From Oegoconia quadripuncta (lineage: Eukaryota; Arthropoda; Insecta; Lepidoptera; Autostichidae), in assembly GCA_949316235.1 (NCBI GenBank), contig OX438747.1, forward strand, positions 3,038,501-3,102,500: a stretch of 64,000 nt of DNA, given 5' to 3'. Of the stretch, positions 47,403 through 60,069 are shown piece after piece. The notes beneath the pieces were generated by a model. That model was not told the DNA's origin. It did not search any database and saw nothing but the letters and a program-made list of their open reading frames with translations. Each line of letters opens with the position of its first letter. Position 1 is the first letter of the stretch. The position numbers were made by a program, and so were the translations under genes.

Positions 47403-50400
47403 CTACTCTTGCGCTTTCGCTCTTTCGTTGTCCTTATTCTCTATGTATTTGTACACTTTGTTGGCTAGCTGCCTGTATTTCTCTGCGTGTACGCTGTCTG
47501 GGAGAGCGTATATAGCGGGTTTGCCGCTGTTTATACATTCCGACATGTTCTGATCCACCTCGAAGCTTTCTATGATCTCTAAGCCCATCTGCTGCGCTGT
47601 CTGCTGTGTCTCGCTGCCGAACACATAGTTTCTTGTGCCGCATTTACTGCAGACAGCGTAGGACATATTCTCCACCATTCCTATGATAGGAACTTTTAGT
47701 TTCTCGAACATGTTGACGCCGCGCTTGGTGACTTGTAAAGCGGCTGACTGGGGTGTGGTCACCACGATGGCACCTGTAAACATGAATACACTTTTAAAAG
47801 TATAAGGGCAGCAGAACCCGGCCGATCCCGGTGACTCACATCATAAAAAATCTTTGCTTAGATTCGTCTGGGTACAATATCAGCACATAAGGTCAGTGCT
47901 GCAACCCAAGTTTCAAGATGTCAATTATATAATTCTTGTAGTAAGTTCATATTCACAATGGTTCGATATCGAAATTCGATCCGATTTCGGAAAGTTTCAA
48001 GTTTCGAACACATCCGTGTCGCTTTGTAAACCTTAAAAGGTCTAATGTTTTGAAGATAGGCAGTCGTACGGTCCCCACCTTATTACCACATACCGTCTAG
48101 TAGTTCAAAAGCGGTCAGTAGAAATTTTATGTGATGGTACCGTTAATCGCCAGGCTCTAACAATAGCGACTGGTTTATTGAAGAGCTGGCCACGAGGGAG
48201 TTAAATGGCCCCCACGCACTATTTAGTGGTGGTAACCATAGTTATGTAGGACTCATGCATACCATCAATGGGCAGGTTCTGTGCAAGCGATAGATGTGTG
48301 TCGCCGGTACCAGGTGGCGTGTCGACCACGAGGCAGTCAAGTGGTCCCCACGCCACCTGACGGGTGAGACGTTCCAGCGCCTGCATGACCATCAAACCTC
48401 GCCACACCACCGCATTCTCTCCAGATACAAGCAGTCCCATTGACATACTGTAAAGTGAGTTTTTTAACATTCAATAAGTTTAGTAGCCATTATGCTACTG
48501 GGCCCAGTGGGTCTACCGCCTAACTCAAACCTAAAGCGTTAGTGATAGCAATGCATTTCCGTCCTTGTCATTTTGTTACGATATGACAAGGACAGACAGT
48601 CCATTGATGTCATAAACGATGATTGGTTGATGAATAAAGTTAGGTGGTTGGGCTGCTGGGCAGGCTAATAACTTAGTAGTAGCCAGTGACGGATTAAGAC
48701 TACTTGATGCCCTAAGCAATCCACGCCTGTGGGCCCCCCTATCCGTATGTCAACTAGAATCGGTCTTTAATGCCAGGCGGGGGGCCCGTGGGGAAGGGGT
48801 GGTTTGGGCTGATCGCAATACCGGTGCTTTCGAATTGCCGAATGCACTAGACTAGCGGGCAGCGAGTGGGCGCAAGCGGGAGAGCGGGGTAACTCTAGGT
48901 CGGCTCTTATGTTAACTTAAAACGCGCGAATTTTCAAATTAGTCCTATAAACTATTTTTGGTGTGGTTTTTGGTGACGTGAGAGTGAGACGTGATGCCCT
49001 AAGGACGGATTTTTTTGTGCTTCTTCTGGTGCCCCCCCAGACGTGATGCCCTAGGCAATTGCTTAATTTGATTAAGGGTTAATCCGTCACTGGTAGTAGC
49101 GGACCTTAGAGGAATCTAAATCATCAATGTATAAATGGAAAAAAGATTCTGGAAATGACAGATTCTGCATATACATGACTGTAACTGTATTTTCTTTTCT
49201 GTTGTGCAATAAAGTATTTGTATTGTATGAATGTAAGTAAATATAACTCACCACTCCTGCAGTAGTTTCTGAAAGATTGTAAGTCAGAGGATAGCCCTTG
49301 TTGAGCTCAGAGAAAAAGGTTTAATAAAACAGGTTGTCCAGCATCATGGACAAGTGATTAGGGAGACGACCCAGTAGCCTAGACTATGAATTAGTTCTAT
49401 AAATGCCAGAGACTAATAATCTACACATCATAGACAAAAAGAAAGCAGCACCTAACAGGCTCAATGGTCAATCCAGAAACTCACCATTTAACTCCGTAGT
49501 TGAGCAGTGGCTCTATGAGATTATCATCATTAAGCATGGGCTCCCCACTGATATTCATCATTAGAGGCACTGATGGTCCAAACACATCTGCATCCAGGAG
49601 CCCTATCTCTTTATCTGGCTCTATCACTTTCATTGCACAAGCGAGATTCACTGAAAAAGATAATTATTTTTGTAAATACAATAGAAAAACGCAACCATCA
49701 AAAGGCTATTGCAGGAATTGCACATTGATCCTGCATAGCCTTAAAAACCAATCGGGATTTTTTTAAAGTTAGTGATTTGATTTAGATGTTACGATGATGA
49801 TAATGAGACCTTGGTAATTATTTAATTCAGGCCGCATATTCAAAATAACCAGGCCTGAGATAATTCGTCTCTCTGACTAAGATCTGATCCTTGATCATGG
49901 GGTCCAACACAATGCGATGAGGAAAAATCGTCAGGATATCTCTTAAACGAATTGACAAGATGCTCTCTCAGACAGGCCCCATGGGTGCCAGAACTATAAC
50001 AATTAAAAAGAAGGCTGGGCATTTGTGTTGTAGTGATAGTGGGCATGTAAACTAGTCTAAGGCCCCTATTAATAAACCATTCTCAAGATTGAGAACAGTC
50101 TTGTGACCGGTCTCAAGTAAACGTGTTGATTTTAATAAACTGAAATGCATGTGCATACTCTAGCAGTAGGTACTCACTTGAGAGATGCGCCGAGTTTCAC
50201 TCAAGATCTTTCTAAATAAGTTCTCAATTATAAGTACACTATATCGGTGACTAGAGAATCCGTTGGAAAATACAATTGGGGTAAATATTGAAAGAGTTAT
50301 GTTTTACTATGATATGTTATAGACAAGACAATAGATTGTTTACCCAAAAGAATTAATTTTGAAAAATCTCTAATAAAATCTGTTTGTATTTCTTGTGCAA

Positions 50401-53323
50401 TAAAGATTTTCATTGATATGTATTTATTTACAAAAAAATGCATTTGTGTAGTCTATCAACCATCTGGTATCCATAATACAAGCCTAGTTGCTTAGTGTGG
50501 AACTAGATGGCGCTGTGTGTAAGTGCAAAGATGTTTATATTTTTAATGAAGAATAAAATAAGGGTATCCATTCAATAAAAATTCGGTGTTGCCATAACAC
50601 ATCTTGGTATGGGGTAATAACCACAAAATAAAACAACCGATTTCCTATCTACGTAGCGCGTCATCAGATCTTCACCGAATTTATATAGGTTAATCCTGGT
50701 GGTAATAACCTTATTAAAAAAGAATTAATTATCAACTGATGGAAATATTGCAGAAGATACCTACATAAAAAAACACGTCGAATTGATAACCGAAATTACA
50801 TTTCGAAAGTCAAAGACCTAACCACTAAGAGGCATTTTTGGTCCGGGTAACACTTTTAAATATGCCGCTCATGATGCACCGTCAAAATGGTTGTCATTTA
50901 AAAACTTTAATAAAAATTTAAGAAATATAGGAAAAACAATGGTCTCTATTTGGATATTCTGTGGTACAAACATATTTTAGAGCGATAAATTTTAATGATT
51001 TAAATCGATAATTAACGAAGTTACCCATTCATTCGCCGCTGAGGCAAATATTTGAGAAGTGATCTCAGCTGAGTAGACCTCAAGATTGGTTTATTGATTG
51101 GCACGGCGCTTGAGATAGCGTCAAATGATTAAGACGCATCTCGGTTGATCTCAAGAGTTGTATTGCGATTGGTTTATTAATACAGGCCTAAGAGTTGAGA
51201 CTAGAGACCAGCGTTTGGCAGCGGCTCACCACTCACTAGATGGGGTGCCCTTTAAAAAGCAGATGAAAGGCAACAAAGGAGGAGGAGTAATACAGGCTAA
51301 GGTTGTAGAGGTTAGATTTAGATCCCAGTACTTACTTTAGTAACTTATTAGTAATCTGTGCCAGTACTAAGCAAATTAGTCCACAGAACCCTAACGTTAT
51401 GACATTTTAAAGTTCCCAGAAAATAAGTTTCTTTAACTCCACAGCTGGACAGCCAGTTAAAGCAAGCCCAAGAAATGAGGGCGTATTAACCACGGCCCAG
51501 TGGAGAACTGAGGTTTGTGGTGTCACCAACACTGTGCCACAAGCTGCCCTTGCATTAACTGACAGTAAGTAAGTGGCAACAGTGTTTGTATTTATTTATT
51601 AGACGAACAGCAGGATACGGATGTGCTGATCTAAGCTGGTGTATATTAAACTAAGTTTTGGATTAAATTATAGTCCACATTACACTTTGATACCACATCT
51701 TGTCTAAATTTTTCTGACCAAGATTCTGTGTGGTAGCTAACAGTAGTAAGTAATGTACTAGTAGTACCTGCTGTAGTTGTCTTTCCAACACCGCCTTTCC
51801 CTGATGCAACCAGGATTATGCTTCTGACGCCAGGTAGAGGTTTCTTTTCTGGTAGACCCCGGGCCATCATCTTGGCTCTGTGCTCATTGACATCGGGCCT
51901 ACCATGCTTCAGACGAACTGAGCTACATGGTAATGCCTGAAAAAGAAACAGGGCTGTTTAAAGGCTATTAACATGCATGTTCAAAAAGATTTAAGTTATA
52001 TTTACTATAACAAACACCCCCATATTGCTAAGATTACTACAAAGTAAGATGGGGTTTCAGTGTCAGTATGTTTGCACCATTGGCCTCATCTTTACTTAAC
52101 ATCAGGTGTGATTGAGGTCAAGTGCTAACCCGTTGTGCATAAAAAAGAGTACTGATAGCTTGTATAGTTGTAACTGGAAAAGATTGCTGTCAGTTACAAG
52201 GCCATCTTTTTGTGTAATTGAAGATGTATTTTGTAATTATTTAGGAAATTTCTGTTAGAGGTGCAAGCGTCATCATATCAGCCGAAAAAGACCTTTTTTG
52301 AGGCATGACGGGTTCGTACTTGACCTCAAGCACACCTGATCTTAAGTGAAGATGAGGTCGAATGTGGAAGTGTACTGACTCGGAAACCCCAACACATTTG
52401 GGGGACAGGCTATCTTACCTCAGACAACCGGAACACATTAATGCTATACATTTGCTGTTTGGCGGCAGATTTAGATAAGATGGTGGTAGCTAACCAGGTG
52501 GACATTTAAAATGCCCTACCACCAACCAAACCGAGTACTTAAACATGTACCCCGCTGGGGATCGAACCCGCGACCTCCGAATCGTAAACCTAATGTTGTT
52601 TACATTGAGCCACGGAGGCGGTTATCCTAAGATCTCCACAAGATGGGTGGAATGGTGCAATAAATAAATATAATATATATTATACTGAAAACCACACTTA
52701 CAGATTTTCCAACATCACTGATGAGAAAATTAAACCTAAGTCCATACAAAGTAGGTTTGACTCAATCAATTTTGGGTAAACCTGGAGGAATAGCAGTTAG
52801 ACTACTGTATAATATGTATGTATTTTCTCATCAGTGAATCTTGGTCAGGGTACGATGGGACTGTCATGTCTAGAAGGATTTCAGTCACTAAATTAAATAT
52901 TTGACAAAAAAAAAACTTTTCTAACATAGGTACTTGATTCTTGATAAAGTGGACAAATGAAAGAAGGCAAATGTAGACTAAATAACAATGCAAAAATCCA
53001 GCTAATTAGGTTTTGGGTGACGCACACTTGAATACCATAGGCATTTTAAGATACAAAGTTATTTTTGCAGCTGCTAAATTTTATTTACTAAGGATTTTTG
53101 TGAACCAAAAAATACAAACCCAGTCATTTATCTTAAGTATCTACATGACACGTGAGATACACTACTACATGACTTTTCCTGACAGTTATCTCATGTGTTA
53201 CACCCCCTTTTTAGCGATAATAAATTAAATATCTAAAAATTACTTTTAGTTGTACATACTCACTTTGATGTTAGAAATAAGTAATTGTCTAAACATTCTC
53301 TGGAAAGCTTTCTGAATATTCAT
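47403..53323 (-). CDS. NUBPL: Iron-sulfur protein NUBPL (Ind1), 5 coding exons
   Basis: Mitochondrial Mrp/NBP35-family P-loop ATPase that delivers Fe-S clusters during assembly of respiratory complex I. Exons: 53323-53264, 51936-51768, 49650-49485, 48447-48263, 47773-47403. Phases close to 316 aa (human protein: 319). Exon 1 ([20 protein letters not shown]) is a basic amphipathic mitochondrial presequence. Then come [10 protein letters not shown], the deviant Walker [12 protein letters not shown] (65-75), [16 protein letters not shown] (94-109), [23 protein letters not shown] (172-181), and the CxxC of CSKCGT (235-238) that bridges the Fe-S cluster in the dimer. Switch residues and both cysteines are present, so it should be active. 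The exon 2 donor (GTACTA) is weak. Head-to-head with the DUF2358 gene. Confidence 0.96.
48186..48222 (-). other. Exon-4-like fragment inside NUBPL intron 4
   Basis: The minus strand reads AWGPFNSLV, aligning without gaps to exon 4 AWGPLDCLV: about 24 of 29 bases match, with most differences transitions. Flanks do not match and there are no splice sites. Confidence 0.4.
48684..49092. mobile_element. Non-autonomous hAT element with perfect 8-bp target duplication
   Basis: 409 bp. Terminal repeats CAGTGACGGATTAA / TTAATCCGTCACTG, flanked by GTAGTAGC at 48676-48683 and 49093-49100. The 8-bp duplication and CAGTG ends indicate hAT. No transposase. Lies in NUBPL intron 3 (48448-49484). Confidence 0.93.
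50062..51186. mobile_element. Long terminal-inverted-repeat element with internal SINE
   Basis: The left end 'gcccctattaataaaccat' and right end 'ttggtttattaatacaggc' are inverted copies, flanked by CTAAG on both sides. Similar end sequences occur at 18750, 26790 and 61995. A family 1 SINE tail (50412-50545) is nested inside. No ORF. In NUBPL intron 2. Confidence 0.65.
51937..53263 (-). repeat. NUBPL intron 1: SINE family 3 copies
   Basis: 52040-52147 is a body fragment. 52290-52625 is a full family 3 SINE whose tRNA-like head, on the minus strand, contains 'gatcgaacccgcgacctc' and 'gagccacggagg'. Next to it, 52265-52290, is a piece of the 'catatcagccgaa' lepidopteran motif. Confidence 0.8.
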
Positions 53324-54156
53324 AACTTTGAATTTCAAGCAGCTTACGGTTTTACCAATAAAATAAATGGAAATCCGCAATCACACACAATTGTCGCACA
53401 AAGATTTAAATCTCTGGTATGAATGATTTTGGGGTTGTTTAGACTCTTGTTGTATCCAAAGATCTGTCCGACTGTGGGTTTTACGTATTGTTCTTTTGGT
53501 TAAAATAGATTTTGAGTCGTTTGTGCTCTACCAAAGCGTGTGTGCTTAAAAAGTACGTTTATAATTAATTATTTATTGCAGCTCTCCTCGAATTATAATA
53601 TTTTTAAATCCCTTTTTTAAATTGAAAAAAATGTTGGAAGTAAAGGGATCCGAGCCCATACAGCCGAGTCTTCTGGAATATTTAGGCGGACGCGAACACC
53701 GATCGGTGTCCAAAATACTTTTAAAGTGGTAGAATGCTTTACGGAAGATTCCGGCGGGTTCTTTTGGGAACCCTGAGGGAAACCCGAAACCTTCGTTAGG
53801 CACTTTTATTCTGTCGATATCAATACAGAAATAAAACTTCATATCAGAAATCAAGTTAGTAAAGAAATTACAAATACATGGACCAATAACAGCCCAATTT
53901 TCATTTGACGATAGATAGATGTTCCTTTGTCTGAGATCGCAAACAATTGATTTGATAATGTTGCTTACTCTGAAAATTGTTTGGCTTTGTGTGGGCTTTG
54001 TAAATATTCATACCAGGCTCTCATGCATCAAATCGAATCGTTCGTTTAAAAATAAAACTGTCATGTGCGGTGCTGTAATGTCGGAATTTTTGCGACATAT
54101 TTTCGAATATTTTCCTAATTCTTTGCGTTAGCTTTTGAAATATAATCGATGTGAAA
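53324..54156. promoter_or_regulatory. Bidirectional promoter interval NUBPL / DUF2358 gene
   Basis: 833 bp between two divergent start codons. 53625-53810 is a decayed copy of host repeat R ('agaatgctttacggaagatt', 'gggaaacccgaaaccttcg'), related to 14600-14740. Core promoter motifs were not recognised. Confidence 0.65.
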
Positions 54157-57100
54157 ATGGCTATTTGCTTGCGTACTTTTTCTCATAAAATTCTTCCTAT
54201 CAACGGGATTGTATCCACTAAAAACCATTCCAACCGCCTCACCCGCAGGATACCAATGCGAACACAATTTTTGGAGGATGTGAGTATCTCTTGCTGTTAT
54301 AACAGCGAGTAATCAAAGTTATTGCATAATCAATCATTTCGTTTCAACACCTTCCAATACCTGACCCGACTTGAAAAGACACGTAATGTTTTTTCCAAAG
54401 AGCTTCCTTGACATTGAACCGATTAGGACGTGTGCGTAAATTGTTACGTTGCGCTCACGTGTTTAATTGATGTTTATTTACATCATAAATTTGCGGCTAT
54501 AAATACTTCTGATATTGTTTACTATCATTCCATAATTTTCTAAATCATATTACTTTTTGCTTCAGTTACTAAACCGACGTCGCATATCGAGCTGCCAGCC
54601 GGCCCCGCGATGCACCACAGAGAGCAGTATCGACGATATATTCATCCACGAACTGGCCATGGCCAACACTCACCTACAAGAACACAAACTTGAAAACGTA
54701 GAGGCTTTCAAACGGTGTTCAAACAGTGATAATCGTAAATATAGCAGTGATGGTATAGGCATTTGGGCTCGTGGTACTTGCGATGATTACATTGAAGAGC
54801 GGATCCCACCATACAACTTCAATGATATAACATGCACTAGTCTGAATCATTTTGATTTAACAAAGTATAGCAATGATGTAAGTGCAGCTCTGTGTTGAAA
54901 TTGTGTTAATTCATATATTATTAAGTACAGGAATCGGCCTCAAGGTCAAAACCACAAAATGAGTTATATGAGTAGAATAATAATGAAGGATAGATGAGTG
55001 AACTGAAATTGAAACTACGTCTTTTAAATGTCTTCAGCTGCTCAGTTAATCTTTCAAATAGTAATTTTTTTATTAATGATGGGTCAGCGCTTGATCTCAA
55101 TCACACCCGTTGTTAAGTAAAGTTGAGGCCCAGGGTGGAAACACACCCACATGAACTGCCTAACTTATTTGGGGAATTAGATATCTCAATCACCCAAAAC
55201 ATTATGCCATTAACATTGCTGCCTGGCAGCAGACTTGATAAGGTGGTAGTAGCTAACTAGGCAGGTAATTAAGAATGCCCTACCATTAACCAAACCAAGT
55301 ACTAAAGTAGTATTGGTAATCAAACTTTCTTTTGGTAAGAAATTTGTTTGTTTTGATTTTTTTTGTGAGACACTGCACTGGAGTCTAAAAAAGGTTGGAA
55401 ACCTGTGCTACAGATCTCCAGGCTCTTTCTCCCTTACTTGATAATCATTGGTAAAGACCGTCTAATGGATATTGATAACAGATCTAGAAAACATTCTGGC
55501 TTAGAAAATAATACTATGATGTAACACCTTTGCTTTTTATAATGATATATTTTTTCAACTAATTTCATAGGATATAGAGCCAACCTGTCTATCAGAGTTC
55601 GAGCGTGATGCTGTGGCATTCTGTAGCAGCCCTACTGCAACATCGCCAGATGTCACTAATACTGAACCCAACCGGGAGGGGAAGCCTAGTGAAGAGCAAC
55701 TTATGAAAGTGTTTCATGTACTTTCTACCACAGTAAGTGTTTGCTTTGCATCTTCCTATGCATTCATTAGTAACTATGGAGCATGTACCGTGCAGTTCCT
55801 TCATTTTAAAATAAGTGGCTGTCACTCATGATAGTTTAAGATATTGTCCAGACACGTGGAGCCCTATTGTTGTACAGTTGGTGTCACAGTTATTCATACA
55901 GGCATGGTTTACATGATTAATGGTAGCATTATTACTTTTCAAGCTAAGCCAAATGCAAGTTTATGAAATAGAAAAAATAGTATAGAAATATTTATTAATT
56001 TGTTACAAGTACCATTATTTTCACAATAAAATTATCTTACTTATCATAATGAGCTAATTGGTAGAAGCCCGAAGTAGGTTGAGCCTGTGCCTCAGGCCCT
56101 CTTGTCTAGGCTATCATTTTAGAGAATGGGAAATGGTAAATAGCCATTATGCTATCATTAATCAAGCAAAATAGCCCTGCATGATTAATTGTGGAGCCGA
56201 ATGTACTAGTAATTCTCTTTCTCATATATATGTGTTTGCTCTGACAAATGTTTGGTGATGCTAATTCCATAATATAGCTGAATAGTCCTAGCTAAGTAAC
56301 CAATTCGGAATCAATAACAGGATCCTTTCCCTTTACTATGTATGTCATCTTTCTGTCTGCTGTATAATAGGAAATGAATAACATTTTTTTGTGTGGTACT
56401 CACCATTTCAGTTGTGGTAAAAGTGACAGTATACAGATAAAAATTTCAAATTAATGACATGAATGTATGTTATTGTGGATTCTGAATGATAGTTGGTGCT
56501 GTGTATATAAATGTTATTATATAAAAAAACAGTTTTGTCAGTGGTTTCTACGTATTTTTTGTACTGTTTCAGATGCCCAGCCTGTTTATAAAACCTTTGG
56601 ACTATTCCATCTACCACCCGAATCTGTTGTTCGTTAACAATATCAGAGGGGTGACTACTGTGTAAGTTTCTGTCATCTACTTTGTTTACTATCTTGAATT
56701 TCAATATAAAATGCAACACTTTTGTGTTACATAACCTACCTTTTGAGAACCTTGAATCAATTGAAGTATAAATGATATTTTAAAATCAGTTTTGATGGTC
56801 AGCTTTGTGGTTATAGCGAAATTAATCCATTTATGTTATGGGACAATAAATAGGCTCTAATAATAATATTTTGGATATACAGGATGAAATTTAATTAGTG
56901 TAATTCCTGTTTACTGGTGAACCCACTCCTGGTTACGAAAACGTTCTACTAGGAACCATAGCCGTATTCAGCCGAAAATTGTTGGACTTCATACTGAAGG
57001 TGGTTTCAGAATAGTTTAATTTGCATAGGTAAACGAAATTTTTTAAATCGAATTCGACTATGGTTCGTGGGGAAAGTTGTTCGTAATCAAGACTGGCGTC

Positions 57101-60069
57101 ATCATTTAATGGGAATAACACAATTCAAATTCACCCTGTATTGTCTCGAGGATATCCTGAATGTTGGCATATATTGAAATGATGACTGACATGTAAAGTT
57201 TGGGGTTATATAAAATTTAAATTGGTCATGTCAGGCCCTTAAATTGTAGTAAATTTTTTAACCTACCCTAGAACAAATTGCCTGGCTACACCCCAAAATT
57301 TATTATTTCTACTGGTGTATTGGGAATGTCTGACTCTCGTAGTCAATAGGATATTTCCTATGATAAAAGTTGCAGATGTTTTTTTTTTTAAGTTAATATT
57401 AAAATTTCTGAATGAATCATCATTTAATTTCTAATCTACTGCCCTCTAATGTTTGCCCTATCATACCTTCTTGTAAGATAAGGAAAACTGGATCTTCCTA
57501 GCACTGGTATTTTTATGCTTAAAAGGAGGGTCACACAACATATAAACATTATATTGATTGCTTTAGCAAATAAATAATTTTGTATTGAAATTGCTGCTCA
57601 TACACAAAGTGACTCCCCCGAGAAGAATGAGCAAGAAATCCAAGGGTGGCTCTTTTAAGTAGGTTTTGGTCACAATGTCTAATTCGACAAGGAAAAATAT
57701 ATATATAAAAATATTTAATTACCTTTATTTTCCAGAGGTCTGTTCCATTATGTGAAACAGATAGCCCTGCTGCGCACTGTGGGTCACATAAAGTTCGCGT
57801 ACGTCAAGTTTGAGGTGATGAAGATCACCGCCCATCCCGAAGATTCTTCTATTAAGTGAGTTATTTGTTTTTTATAAACAAGTGCGGTTTGTTGTGAGTG
57901 TCTCAAAACTCGTAAAACTGAAACTTACAAAAATCTTGGAAGTAAATTTTAACCTACTTCTAATTGTCGTATCGAAATGAAACTTGGTATGTATATTGTA
58001 TACATAACTAACTAACTACATATGTAGTTCGGGTGACAATATTATAATTCGGTATCTTGGAGCTGATCCAGGAGATGGATGGTGAAACTCTTCAGTGGCT
58101 AGTAGGAAATCCCACGAGTTTGAGCTTATATCATATGATTCGTTTGGACGAGTCCAATATATTGCATTTAGTGTCGAGGGTCTGATGATGGAGTCAGGAG
58201 GTGGATGAATGAATGAATGAGCATAAGACCTTACCAGGGCGATCGATGCAACAAGACAAAAATAAATTGTTGACTTTGACTGAGCTTTTAGATTTTACAA
58301 AAGAACCCGTCATAATAAAAGACCACTGTATATTGTCGTTGTTATTTTAGGATGAGATGGCGCGTGAGAGGAATATCGGGCCTGAAGGTGTTCTTCACGT
58401 TCTGGAAGTACAAGATCTGGAAAATGAAGGAGGTGTGGGAGGATCAGGAGCTGTGAGTTGGTTACCAAATGAGTTTTTATATGACAAACCGTAGCCTTAT
58501 GTCTCCTCAGTTGGGATAGGCCATAATCCATCACATGGGTCTAGTGCGGATTGATGGATTTATATCAGCCCATGTTCTTAAGTCGCCTCTGTAGGATAGA
58601 TTATAGATTTCGCTTTAAACTAATATGATAATTCGCCTTTATCATGAAAGAATGCCCCTTATCATGGTAAAAATAATAAAAACATCATTTCCATCCACTT
58701 CACCACAGAAATATTTAAGTGTATATTTACGGTGATTTTGGTATTGTAATGTCATTATCTTTATCAGATGGTACGATGGCTTTTCTACGTTCTACGTGGG
58801 CGCAGACGGTCTCATCCAAAAACACATCGCCGATAAGGTAAATAATTGATACCTGTGTTGTATAAATACAATCTACTATCATGCATCTATAATCTAAAAC
58901 TTCTTAAATATGAACGGAATTATCGTTTGTCTTATCTATATATTAAAAAGTGAAGTGTGGGCTACATGAAGCGTGCGTCGATTTTTGCATAACATTTATT
59001 TAATGTGTGGGGTCTACCTGCTATGTATAACATGTTTTTCGCCCTGGATTTGTGACTCGGAAAATTTTCGCGGTAAACGGGCGACATATATTTTTTTTTT
59101 TCACTTGGCCTGGAATCTTGCTCTTTAAACAAAACTAAACTCCAAAGGTCACTCTGACCGAGGACTGATTGTGTAAATACTATTCCAAAACAATATATTG
59201 ATACTGTCAGTACTATTAATAAATCCTAATATCTACAGGATGAATTTGAATTTGTGCAACTGCCATTAACTGGTGACGCCATTCTTGATTACGAACAAAT
59301 TTCCCCAAGGGAACATAGTCGAATTCGATCAAAAAAATTCGATTATCATAAATTCGATTTTCGGCTGGTGGCTCCACAACTTTCCACTTCACTAAGAACT
59401 AAGAAGAACTAACTGCACTAAGAACCACAGGCAAATTCAGCCGAAAATTGTTAGACTTCCCTACGAAACGTGGTTTCAGAATTGTTTTCTTTGTATGAAT
59501 TATCGAATATTTTTTGATCGAATTCGGCTATGGTTCTTAATGGAAAGTTGTGCGTAGTCGGGAGTGAAGTCTCTAGTATACAGGAATTACCCGAATTAAA
59601 TTTCACCCTGTAATATAATTAATCTGAGACAAAATTTAAAAATCATGTCAAAACAACATTTGCAGGGTATTACAAATTAGTCACCAACACACTTGGTGTG
59701 CTTCTTTACTAGCTCCCAAAAATTATGTATTTTAATAAAAAAAAGAACAGAGCCAAGATCTCCTCTAGGTATCGTGACAGCTAAATGCATAAACCCTATT
59801 TCCAATAGACTTGAAGTACCTATCATGTTGACAAAGAAATGCTGCAATGGAACTGTGGGACGTAGGCTCATAAGGAATTGGTATTTTTCCAGGTGATGCC
59901 AGACCAGGACACCATAATCGACGACGAGGAGAAAGCCCCCATAGCGGCAAAGATAGCTGTCCTTATCGGCCTCCTTCCAAGGAACTACCTCTCGGATATA
60001 TCGCCCTTCCTCACGACGTCCTCAGACGTCGCGGACGGCTCGCCGCTACCGTTCAAGGTTTTAGAGTAA
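54157..60069 (+). CDS. DUF2358 (C6orf136-like) conserved protein, 8 coding exons
   Basis: Function unknown. Exons: 54157-54279, 54566-54877, 55571-55732, 56573-56661, 57736-57855, 58351-58452, 58768-58837, 59893-60069. GT/AG junctions with consistent phases give 384 aa. The N-terminus ([17 protein letters not shown] … [17 protein letters not shown]) is basic and lacks acidic residues, so a mitochondrial presequence is plausible. Residues about 45-180 are polar and poorly conserved. The DUF2358 core (about 185-330) includes [67 protein letters not shown] and [18 protein letters not shown]. These match my memory of human C6orf136 and relatives, a fold also found in plant plastid proteins. The C-terminal 58 residues are low in motif. 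The start could in principle lie elsewhere, but this ATG directly follows a short upstream region. Confidence 0.85.
55070..55310 (+). mobile_element. SINE family 3 body in the DUF2358 gene intron 2
   Basis: Diverged copy ('cttgatctcaatcacaccc', 'aaacattatgccattaacat', 'ggtagtagctaactaggcag') without the tRNA-like head. Confidence 0.7.
56880..57138. mobile_element. TA-flanked MITE, family A copy 3
   Basis: Starts CAGGATGAAATTTAATTAG and ends AAATTCACCCTG, with TA on both sides. In intron 4 of the DUF2358 gene. Confidence 0.85.
57541..57680 (+). repeat. Interspersed repeat fragment
   Basis: 'gagaagaatgagcaagaaat' and 'ttgtattgaaattgctgctc' resemble the repeat pieces at 18600-18740 and 34150-34265. 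Intron 4 of the DUF2358 gene. Confidence 0.4.
59236..59610. mobile_element. TA-flanked MITE, family A copy 4
   Basis: 375 bp, starts CAGGATGAATTTGAATTTG and ends AATTTCACCCTG, TA-flanked. In intron 7 of the DUF2358 gene. The remaining introns of that gene hold nothing I recognise. Confidence 0.85.
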
